Shown here in pieces: positions 1-8,000 of a stretch of DNA of 64,000 bases. Position 1 is the first letter of the stretch. Each line of letters starts with the position of its first letter. This DNA comes from Vibrio sp. STUT-A11 (GTDB lineage Bacteria; Pseudomonadota; Gammaproteobacteria; Enterobacterales; Vibrionaceae). The translations under genes were made by a program, and so were the position numbers. Under the pieces are notes generated by a model that was not told the DNA's origin, did not search any database, and was given only the letters and a program-made list of their open reading frames with translations. The stretch lies in the NCBI RefSeq assembly GCF_026000435.1, contig NZ_AP026763.1, positions 1,798,001 through 1,862,000 of the forward strand, read 5' to 3'.

Positions 1-216
1 CTCTAAACGAGAGACGACGACGTCTTGAGTGATCTGGATTTTTCCGTCATCCAGTACAATGTCGCCAGCAAGCACTTTCATCAACGTGGACTTACCGGCA
101 CCATTTCGCCCTACTAAACACACTCGTTCGTTTTCTTGTAAGGCAAATTCTGCATGGTCGAGTAACGGATGATCGCCAAATGCCAACTGCGCATTATGAA
201 TGGTAAGTAATGCCAT
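1..216 (-). CDS. uup: ABC-F ATPase Uup, N-terminal part (cut by window edge)
   Basis: Only the first 72 residues are present; the reading frame is still open at base 1. Residues 36-44 form a Walker A motif (GRNGAGKST) after a short beta-rich segment, the usual start of a duplicated ABC-F ATPase. The N terminus resembles Uup, a soluble ribosome-associated ABC-F protein linked to tolerance of transposon excision and to ribosome or replication intermediates. The ATG at 214-216 lies inside the 3' end of the upstream glutaredoxin-like gene (23-base overlap), which suggests translational coupling. Another ABC-F paralogue (EttA or YheS type) cannot be ruled out from so short a piece. Confidence 0.8.
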   Translation of the reverse strand, partial: MALLTIHNAQLAFGDHPLLDHAEFALQENERVCLVGRNGAGKSTLMKVLAGDIVLDDGKIQITQDVVVSRLE

Positions 217-436
217 TATTTTCCAACCAATTTGTAAGTTGCTCTGAGTCAAACGGCCAGTTCAGCTCAGAATCTTGATATTTGAGTACGGGTATCGTGA
301 CACCGTAACGAGAAAATAGTTCATCATCGAACGCTATGTCGACGATATCAGTCTGTTCCGCCAGACCGACCTCAGTTATTAGAGAGAATGCCATCTCACA
401 AAGATGGCAGCCCTCTGTGCTATACAATGTCAGCAC
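194..436 (-). CDS. Glutaredoxin-family thiol protein (80 aa)
   Basis: This is a small thioredoxin-fold protein. The redox motif CHLC is at residues 10-13, just after the first beta strand, and a cis-proline is likely at residue 49 (IPV). Its length fits the short glutaredoxin-like family (DUF836) that sits next to uup in gamma-proteobacteria. It should be a cytosolic dithiol oxidoreductase, but the substrate is unknown. It lies 14 bases downstream of the rlmKL stop on the same strand and overlaps the uup start, so rlmKL, this gene and uup are likely co-transcribed. Confidence 0.8.
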   Translation of the reverse strand: MLTLYSTEGCHLCEMAFSLITEVGLAEQTDIVDIAFDDELFSRYGVTIPVLKYQDSELNWPFDSEQLTNWLENNGITYHS

Positions 437-450
437 ATCAAAATCCTTTT

Positions 451-2574
451 TTACTCTGCGTGTGTAACCAACCAGCAGTTATGAATGTGTTTGTTACGAG
501 CAAAATCCAGCGGTAGCGTTTGAGAAGAGATGTTTTGAGCCTTCAGACCTAATTCAGCTAATGCTTGTTCATCCATCTTGAAATGACGCTTGTTGTTTGA
601 GAACACGATAGTGCCTTCATTTCTTAATAGTCGCTTGAGGTTTTTCATCAATTTAATGTGGTCACGCTGTACATCAAACGACGTTTCCATACGCTTAGAG
701 TTTGAGAACGTCGGTGGATCAATAAAGATAAGATCGTACTCGCCTTTTGCATTTTCTAACCACTGCAGACAATCCGCTTGCTCATAGCGGTGCTGGCGCC
801 CTACACAACCGTTAAGCTGCATATTGTCTTTCGCCCAGTTCAGGTAGGTGTTAGACATATCAACCGTCGTGGTTGAACGAGCACCACCAACGGCTGCGTG
901 AACGGTAGCGCTACCTGTATAAGCAAACAGGTTTAAGAAATCTTTCCCTTTTGCCATTTCACCAATGCGACGACGAGTGATTTTATGATCAAGGAAAAGA
1001 CCCGTATCAAGGTAGTCGTGAAGATTTACGATCAGCTTCACACCATACTCATGAACTTCCAGTGTTTCAGAGACTTGTCCCAGTTTCTGGTACTGATTGC
1101 GGCCTTTTTGCTTCTCACGAACTTTAAGTACGACTTTGTTCGCTTCCACACCCGTGACCTGAATGGTTGCACGGATGATGTCGGTTAAACGACGTTTGGC
1201 TTTTTCTTCTGGGATGTTCTTAGGTGCAGCGTACTCTTGAATAACGATTTGATCGCCATATACATCAATTGCAACGTTGTATTCAGGAAGATCGGCATCG
1301 TAGATTCGGTAGCAGTCTAGCTCTTCTTTACGAGCCCACTTACCAATCTTACCCATGTTCTTTTTCAGGCGGTTAGAGAAGTCAGGTGCGATTTGTACAT
1401 TGGTATCTGCGCCTTTCACTTCATCAACACTGCGTTCTGCAATGCTGTAATTCTTCTGGTGACACTGTAACGCACCATTGTTTAACTTGAACTGTTTATC
1501 CGCACGCATGCGAAGACAGCTAAGCAATTCATCAGAGCTAGAAAAAATCGACGCTTTGCAGCCACCAAACTCAGACTTAAGTTGCCCACCAAATGCAGTG
1601 TATAGCGCAATCAAGCCAGGCTCTGTACCTAAACGCTCACCATATGGAGGGTTAGAAACAATAACGCCATGCTCAAATCCTGCTGGACGAGTGATGGTTG
1701 CCGCGTCACCTTGTGCAAATTCAATCAACTCTTCAACACCTGCTCTGCGAGCATTATCTTGAGCGACTTTCAATACTTTAGGGTCGTTATCAAAGCCGAA
1801 AAACTTTGCGTCAACTTTTTTGACACCACGGCGAGCCTGAACATTGGCCTCAGATTTAATCTCGGCCCACAGCTCAGGTTCGAAGTCTTCTAGTGACTCA
1901 AAGCCCCATTGCTTACGCTTCACACCAGGCGCCATATTGGCTGCCATCATCGCCGCTTCGATAAGTAGCGTGCCTGAACCACACATTGGGTCGAGTAAAG
2001 GCTGATGGCCATCCCAACCACAACGCATGATGATCGCAGAAGCTAATGTTTCACGCAGAGGGGCGCGGCCTGATTCCGGACGGTAGCCACGCTGATGAAG
2101 TCCACTACCCACCATATCCACACCAAGCAATGCTTTGTCTTTGTGCAAGCGAACATGAACACGGATATCCGGACGCTCTTTACTGATATTTGGACGAGGT
2201 AATCCTTTCTTTTCAAAGCAATCGACGATGCCATCTTTTACTTTCATCGCACCGTATTGGCTATTGCGGATTTCACGGTTTGTACCGTTAAAGTCGACAA
2301 CGAAACGCTTTGAACTATGGAATTGGTTCACCCAGTTAATGGCCATTGTAGAAAGGTACAAGTCCATATCATCGTTACAGGTGAATTCAGATAAAACACG
2401 TACAAATCGAGACGCCAAACGGCTCCACAAACAACAGCGATAAACTTGTTCGTTTGTCGCTTTAAATTTTACGCCTGCCTGTACTGGTTTCGCATTTTCG
2501 ATGCCTAGTTTAGTCAGTTCTTCAACAAGCAAATTTTCCATGCCATTTGAAGTTACCGCGAGATATTGATTCAT
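451..2574 (-). CDS. rlmL: Bifunctional 23S rRNA methyltransferase RlmKL
   Basis: The 707-residue protein has two Rossmann methyltransferase domains. The N-terminal half (THUMP plus RlmL) has the SAM motif DPMCGSGT near residues 195-202 and the NPPYGER catalytic motif near 308, and makes m2G2445. The C-terminal half (RlmK) has a LNLFAYTGSATVHAA SAM site and DPPTFSN near residue 620, and makes m7G2069. Both are 23S rRNA positions by E. coli numbering. The start was set at the ATG at 2572-2574 (MNQYLAVTSNG), the family N terminus; the frame continues 34 codons upstream without a conserved start. E. coli RlmKL is about 702 residues, so this is full length and both active sites look intact. Confidence 0.95.
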   Translation of the reverse strand: MNQYLAVTSNGMENLLVEELTKLGIENAKPVQAGVKFKATNEQVYRCCLWSRLASRFVRVLSEFTCNDDMDLYLSTMAINWVNQFHSSKRFVVDFNGTNREIRNSQYGAMKVKDGIVDCFEKKGLPRPNISKERPDIRVHVRLHKDKALLGVDMVGSGLHQRGYRPESGRAPLRETLASAIIMRCGWDGHQPLLDPMCGSGTLLIEAAMMAANMAPGVKRKQWGFESLEDFEPELWAEIKSEANVQARRGVKKVDAKFFGFDNDPKVLKVAQDNARRAGVEELIEFAQGDAATITRPAGFEHGVIVSNPPYGERLGTEPGLIALYTAFGGQLKSEFGGCKASIFSSSDELLSCLRMRADKQFKLNNGALQCHQKNYSIAERSVDEVKGADTNVQIAPDFSNRLKKNMGKIGKWARKEELDCYRIYDADLPEYNVAIDVYGDQIVIQEYAAPKNIPEEKAKRRLTDIIRATIQVTGVEANKVVLKVREKQKGRNQYQKLGQVSETLEVHEYGVKLIVNLHDYLDTGLFLDHKITRRRIGEMAKGKDFLNLFAYTGSATVHAAVGGARSTTTVDMSNTYLNWAKDNMQLNGCVGRQHRYEQADCLQWLENAKGEYDLIFIDPPTFSNSKRMETSFDVQRDHIKLMKNLKRLLRNEGTIVFSNNKRHFKMDEQALAELGLKAQNISSQTLPLDFARNKHIHNCWLVTHAE

Positions 2575-3068
2575 AGTGTTCTTTCGCTGATAAAAAATGG
2601 CTTCAATTATACCTGACTTTACGATCAATGCCTCGTTTTTAAAGGTATTTTCCCTTCCGTTAGCACAAACACTCACCAGTTAGCTGATCTAAAAGTTACT
2701 ACATTTTGCACTTCAATCAACTTTCATCTCGTTTTCCTTTTAACCATTAAACGGTTTCTACTGCGATAGTGAATACTTATTTACCATTAAATTGGACTAT
2801 ACCAGTATGGGTTTATAGTTGTTATAAAATTACATTCTGTTGATATAGGGGAATAAATGGGTAAATATTAAGCACCAAGTTGCCTAACATTAGAAAAAGC
2901 TAAGTTAAAAAAAGTGGAATAAAAGTGACCTACCTCATGATTAAGTGCACGAAAAATGTACAGTTACAGAGGCATTTATGTGGAAAAAGTGAAGTGTGAA
3001 GATAAAAAAATCGACCTGAAGCGGTCGATTAAGGCAAACAAAGGAACGAAATAAAGAAATTAAATCGG
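2575..3068. other. Intergenic region rlmKL-zapC
   Basis: About 490 AT-rich bases without a supported gene. The left part must carry the minus-strand rlmKL promoter. The right end carries the zapC terminator hairpin. No repeats or RNA gene were recognised in the rest. Confidence 0.5.
3004..3031 (-). terminator. Rho-independent terminator of zapC
   Basis: On the minus strand, TCGACC and GGTCGA arms (3023-3028 and 3011-3016) enclose a 6-base loop and are followed by seven U residues (3004-3010). It lies about 40 bases after the zapC stop. Confidence 0.85.
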
Positions 3069-3611
3069 TTATCCAACCATGGCCATTGGAGCCATCACAA
3101 ATAGGTGGCTTGCACATGCCATACGGTCATGCATCACTTTAATCGGTTGACCAAATGGTAGGGATTTGTTTCCATCAAGAACAAACTCATCTTGTCCTAC
3201 ATAAAGGCACAAGCTAGACGTTTCTCCTGGCTCAAGTACAATGAAGACACCTTCAGAGTATTGGTTAGTAAGGAAGACCATATCCCCTTCTTCTGGTTCA
3301 TATCCAGAAGACTGAGCATCGAAAAACCAACTTTTAGGTTGTACTGGCTTATGGAAGCGTTTAGCAGCTACGCAGTATAGGGTTAGTTCTGCTTGACGGT
3401 ATTCACTGATATCGAGACAGCGAATACGTTCATTAAAGGTCTGAAACGCACTAGCATCATCGACAGTAAATTCGTTGTTTGAGAAGGCGCAGTTGACTAA
3501 CAGCTTTCGGGTTAGATTGGTTTGGAAAATCATTTCCTCCCCTAAATCCAGCATTAAACAAGCTTTATGCTCGTCATAATACCAATTCCATTTGTCGCTG
3601 GGTTTAAGCAT
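3069..3611 (-). CDS. zapC: Cell division protein ZapC
   Basis: This 180-residue soluble protein begins MLKPSDKWNWYYDEH. It matches the ZapC N terminus (KPxDxWxWYYDE, then a MLDLxxxMxFxxxxxRKxL pattern), where the protein starts its two beta-barrel-like folds. ZapC binds FtsZ and promotes lateral bundling of protofilaments at midcell. The length equals that of the E. coli protein. It is monocistronic: its own terminator lies just downstream and a terminator separates it from pyrD upstream. The zapC-pyrD neighbourhood is conserved in enterobacteria and vibrios. Confidence 0.92.
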   Translation of the reverse strand: MLKPSDKWNWYYDEHKACLMLDLGEEMIFQTNLTRKLLVNCAFSNNEFTVDDASAFQTFNERIRCLDISEYRQAELTLYCVAAKRFHKPVQPKSWFFDAQSSGYEPEEGDMVFLTNQYSEGVFIVLEPGETSSLCLYVGQDEFVLDGNKSLPFGQPIKVMHDRMACASHLFVMAPMAMVG

Positions 3612-3710
3612 TGTTCCGTTCTCTCTTGACTAGTTAAATCAGTGGTAAAGAGGTAAGACGCTTAATTACCTACTCATGATTTTTTAAATTTTACAAATGA
3701 ACGAATAAAA

Positions 3711-3739
3711 AAAAAGAGGAAACAAGGTCCTCTTTTTTT
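3711..3739. terminator. Terminator of pyrD
   Basis: A hairpin with arms GAGGA (3716-3720) and TCCTC (3728-3732) and a 7-base loop, flanked by an A run on the left and a T run on the right, so it can work on either strand. It lies 40 bases after the pyrD stop and insulates zapC from pyrD read-through. Confidence 0.85.
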
Positions 3740-3778
3740 GTAATAACTAATGTAAACTCAGCGAGTTGTTAAAATATT

Positions 3779-4789
3779 TTAAAGATTTTTAACAATATCG
3801 CATACTAAACCTGGACCGTGATAAATAAAACCTGTATAGACTTGGACCAACTTTGCTCCGGCCATCATCTTCTCTTTTGCCGCAACATAAGAATCAATAC
3901 CGCCTACACCAATGATCGGCAGTTTGTCGCCAAGCGCTTCATGAAGTTTACGAACCACTTCGGTAGAACGAGACTGTACCGGACGACCACTTAACCCACC
4001 CGCTTCATTCGCGTGTTTCATACCTTCAACAACGGTTCGATCCAACGTGGTGTTGGTTGCGATTACGCCATCAATGTTGTTCTTAATCAGAGACTCACAA
4101 ATCTGAACGATTTCATCATCACTCAAGTCAGGTGCGATCTTCAGTGCCAGCGGCACGTATTTATCGTGTTTTTCTGCTAGCTCAGATTGTTTTGCTTTCA
4201 ATTCAGCAAGCAACTCATCCAATGCCTCGCCGTATTGAAGCGAACGTAATCCTGGCGTGTTTGGAGAAGAAATATTCACCGCAATGTAACCTGCGTATTC
4301 GTATACTTTTTCCATACAAATCAGGTAGTCTTCTGCCCCTTTCTCAATCGGCGTATCTTTGTTTTTGCCGATATTGATACCAAGTACACAGTCGAACTTC
4401 GCTTTCTTCACATTCTCAACCAAGTGATCAACACCTAGGTTGTTAAAGCCCATACGGTTGATGATGCCCTCTGCTTCCACTAGACGGAACAGACGTGGTT
4501 TATCATTGCCAGGTTGCGGACGTGGTGTTACGGTACCGACTTCAACGAAACCAAAACCCATCGCATCAAACGCTTCGATACATTCGCCGTTTTTGTCTAA
4601 ACCAGCAGCAAGACCGACAGGGTTACGGAACGTTAGCCCCATGCACTCTACTGGACGATTTGGTAATTGTTGACGATAGAAAAGATCGAGAGGTGTGCCG
4701 TTAAAGCGTTGGAAATTCTTAATTGCAAGATCATGTGCCTTTTCGGCATCAAGTTGGAAAAAGCCAGTTCTGGCTAGACGGTAAAGCAT
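3779..4789 (-). CDS. pyrD: Dihydroorotate dehydrogenase (quinone), class 2
   Basis: The 336-residue flavoprotein oxidises dihydroorotate to orotate, the fourth step of UMP synthesis, and passes electrons to ubiquinone at the inner membrane. The short amphipathic N terminus (MLYRLARTGFFQLDAEKAHD) is the class 2 membrane-association segment. The catalytic serine is Ser175 in NISSPNTPG, the same number as in E. coli. FMN-binding segments include AAGLDKNG near residue 62 and GVGGI near 295. The start has a strong GGAGG site 5 bases upstream. The leader contains a terminator-like hairpin that may control expression. Confidence 0.96.
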   Translation of the reverse strand: MLYRLARTGFFQLDAEKAHDLAIKNFQRFNGTPLDLFYRQQLPNRPVECMGLTFRNPVGLAAGLDKNGECIEAFDAMGFGFVEVGTVTPRPQPGNDKPRLFRLVEAEGIINRMGFNNLGVDHLVENVKKAKFDCVLGINIGKNKDTPIEKGAEDYLICMEKVYEYAGYIAVNISSPNTPGLRSLQYGEALDELLAELKAKQSELAEKHDKYVPLALKIAPDLSDDEIVQICESLIKNNIDGVIATNTTLDRTVVEGMKHANEAGGLSGRPVQSRSTEVVRKLHEALGDKLPIIGVGGIDSYVAAKEKMMAGAKLVQVYTGFIYHGPGLVCDIVKNL

Positions 4790-4803
4790 TGTGCCTCCGA
4801 AAG

Positions 4804-4825
4804 AAAAAAGCCCCGTGTAAACGGG
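4804..4825 (-). promoter_or_regulatory. Terminator-like leader hairpin before pyrD
   Basis: In the RNA, CCCGU (4825-4821) pairs with ACGGG (4816-4812) around a 4-base loop and is followed by GCUUUUUUC. The GGAGG ribosome site and pyrD ATG come directly after. It looks like either an attenuator or a 5'-end hairpin formed only when transcription starts at the C residues. Confidence 0.5.
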
Positions 4826-4859
4826 TCAATATTATTTACTGTTTTTAATCGTAATTCAA
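4825..4859 (-). promoter_or_regulatory. Predicted pyrD promoter
   Basis: On the minus strand a -35-like TTGAAT (4859-4854) is separated by 17 bases from a -10-like AATAAT (4836-4831). The predicted start falls in the run A-C-C-C-G at 4826-4822, which is the 5' arm of the leader hairpin. A pyrimidine run at the start point is known from the pyrC/pyrD type of CTP-sensed start-site switching in E. coli. Its use here is inferred. Confidence 0.55.
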
Positions 4860-5048
4860 TGAAAATGAACGAATTAAGTAAAATCATATTTCTCATAATT
4901 AATTATCTATTAAAAACAGTTGGTTACAATGAATAATCGATCGCAAAATTCATAATCATTTATAAAAAAGCAATCGATTTCAGTACATATAAAGTTAAAT
5001 TCATGGTGACAGCGTAACTTAAATTTCGCTAAGGCCTGGTAATCAGGT

Positions 5049-5080
5049 ACAAAAAAGCCCCGTATCTCTACGAGGCTTTG
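5049..5080 (-). terminator. Terminator of the NAD-glutamate dehydrogenase gene
   Basis: On the minus strand, AGCCTCGTAG and a near-complementary ATACGGGGCT arm form a hairpin followed by a run of U residues (5051-5056). It is about 20 bases after the stop codon. Confidence 0.8.
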
Positions 5081-5098
5081 ACTAAAACGCTAACTCTC

Positions 5099-8000
5099 CT
5101 ACTCGCTTGGTGAGCAGTTTAAGTTAAGCAATACCAACTCACGCAGTGCAACCGAGAATTTCGCGAACTCATGGACTGAGCCAACTTTAAACTCGTTTAG
5201 GATACTTTCCCAACGTTGCAGTGACGGCTCATTGGATTCCATCCAGTTATCAAGCGCTTCCATCACATCAAACTCTTCTGACGCGCAGTTGCAATTTAGT
5301 ACCTGAGCGGTTAGCTGACGTTGCTGCCAATCTAAGTCTTCACGGAACGCTGCTCGAGCCAACGCTTGCCAGTTGTTGTCTACAGCTTGGTTATTGATTT
5401 GCTTCAAGAACCAGTGCAGAGACAGACGGTCACCTAAGTTGAAGTACAACTTAGATGCTTGCTCAACCGTTTTGCCTGTTTCACTTGCCACTGCTGAAAT
5501 ATCCAGTGCAGATTGCAGACTTGATAAGCGCGCGACTTGATGAGCCAGTTTCTCTTCAACCCCTCTTTCCATCCAAACTTGTGCGAGTTCGTTGTGCTCT
5601 TCAACTTCTGACTCAACAAGCATGCTATCTAGCGTTTCGCTGATAACGTTCACATCTTGTTTGTAAAGATTGATCAATTCACCCACAGTGTATTTGCCGC
5701 TACGATTACGCAGTAGCCAACGAGCAATTCGGCGTAGAGCACGACGAACATAGAACATGATTTCGTATTGTGCTTGCGCTGTCGCTACGTTATCCAGCTC
5801 ACGAGTCTGTTTTAGAATCGATTCTAGTTCGAAGATTTCACGTGCTGCACTGTAAGCATTTGCGATATCAACAACACTTGCCCCCGTCTCTTCTTGCAAG
5901 CGAGTGACGAAGTTACAGCCCATCTCGTTAACCATTTGGTTCGCCAGCGCTGTCGCGATAATTTCTGCACGTAGCGGGTGGTTAACCATTTGATGTTTAT
6001 AGTTACGGCGTAACTCACTTGGGAAATACGCAACGAGCTGTTTCGCATGGAACTCATCATTGGCGATTTCGTCAGAAACAAGCTGCTGCTTCAATACCAT
6101 CTTGCCGTAAGCAACCAGAACAGAAAGCTCTGGACGTGTCAGACCCAAGCCCTGCTTTTCACGCTCTAGAAGCGTTTCATCATCAGGGATGTATTCCAGT
6201 GCACGATCCAAGAACCCTGCTTTCTCCATAGTATGGATGAAGCGAATCTGTTCTTTAACGATACCGACGCCCTGCTGCTCAGTAACAGAGATTGACTCTG
6301 ATTGACAGTAAGCATCATCAAGAACGATTTCACCGACTTCATCTTCCATCGACTCTAGGATTTGGTTACGTTGTTTAACAGTCAGATCACCATTTGAAAC
6401 CAAACCATTGAGAAAGATCTTGATGTTTACTTCGTTATCCGAACAGTCAACACCACCTACGTTATCAACGAAGTCGGTGTTCACGCGGCCGCCGTTAAGT
6501 GCGTATTCGATACGACCTTGCTGAGTCATACCCAAGTTACCGCCTTCACCGACAACCTTCGCTCTCAGATCACGACCGTCGATACGTAGCATGTCGTTTG
6601 CACGGTCGCCAACGTCAGTGTGCGTCTCGTTAGAAGCTTTAACGTACGTACCAATACCACCATTCCATAGAAGATCCACTTTCATTTTCAGGATCATCTT
6701 AATCAGATCGTTTGGCGCCAGAGAAGCTTTCTTAGTACCCAACATTTTCTGAATTTCAGGTGTTAACTGGATCGATTTCGCACGGCGAGAGAAGATGCCA
6801 CCACCTTCGGAGATCAACTCTTTGTTGTAATCTTCCCAGCTTGATCTTGGCAGATTAAATAAGCGGTTACGCTCTTCCCAGCTTGACGCTGAATCTGGAT
6901 TTGGATCAATGAAGATGTGCATGTGGTTAAATGCAGCTTGTAGACGAATGTGCTTAGAAAGCAGCATCCCGTTACCAAACACGTCCCCTGCCATGTCACC
7001 AACACCGATAGCAGTAAAGTCCGTGGTTTGACAGTCAATGCCCATTTCACGGAAGTGACGTTTCACTGACTCCCAACCACCTTTCGCTGTGATACCCATT
7101 GCTTTGTGGTCGTAACCGTTCGAGCCACCAGATGCGAATGCATCACCCAGCCAGAAGTTGTATTCCTCAGAGACTGAGTTCGCTAAGTCTGAGAATGTTG
7201 CAGTACCTTTATCTGCAGCAACAACCAAATATGGGTCGTCTTCATCGTGACGTACAACATTTTGCGGATGAGCGACTTCGCCTTCAATGATGTTGTCTGA
7301 GACATCAAGCAACGCGCGGATAAAGCGTTTGTAACAACGTTGACCTTCCGTGAAGATCTCATCACGTGTAGTAAGAGATGGTTGACGTTTACAAACAAAG
7401 CCACCTTTCGCTCCAACAGGAACGATAACCGTGTTCTTAACTTGTTGTGCTTTAACCAGGCCAAGAATCTCTGTACGGAAATCTTCTTGGCGATCAGACC
7501 AACGCAAACCACCACGTGCTACTTTACCACCACGCAAGTGAACACCTTCGATATCCGGTGCGTAAACGAAGATCTCAAATGCCGGTACCGGTTGTGGAAT
7601 CTCTGGGATTTGACTCGGCTTCATCTTCAATGACAACCAAGGCTTAGGCAGTTTGTTCTCGTCAGTTTGGTAGTAGTTGGTACGTAGCGTCGCCATGATC
7701 ATTTCCATGTAACGACGAATGATACGATCATCATCCAAGCTTTCTACACGATCCAATTGCTCAGTCAGTTTCTTGATAAGATCATTCTGACCTTTCTCGC
7801 TACCTTTGTGCTTAGGATCGAAACGCTTGGTAAACAGCTTAACTAGACCTGTTGCTAGGTCTGGGTAGTGGCTTAGCGTATCTTCAATGTATTGTTGACT
7901 GAATGGGAAACCAACTTGACGCATGTAGCGCGCGTAAGCACGAAGAATTGAGATTTCACGGCCAGTCAGTGAAGCACCTAAAACAAGACGGTTAAAGCCA

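Larger units (their letters stand above)
4790..5098. other. Intergenic region pyrD-gdhB
   Basis: About 310 AT-rich bases. They hold the pyrD leader and promoter on the left and the gdhB terminator on the right. No gene was seen between. Confidence 0.6.
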
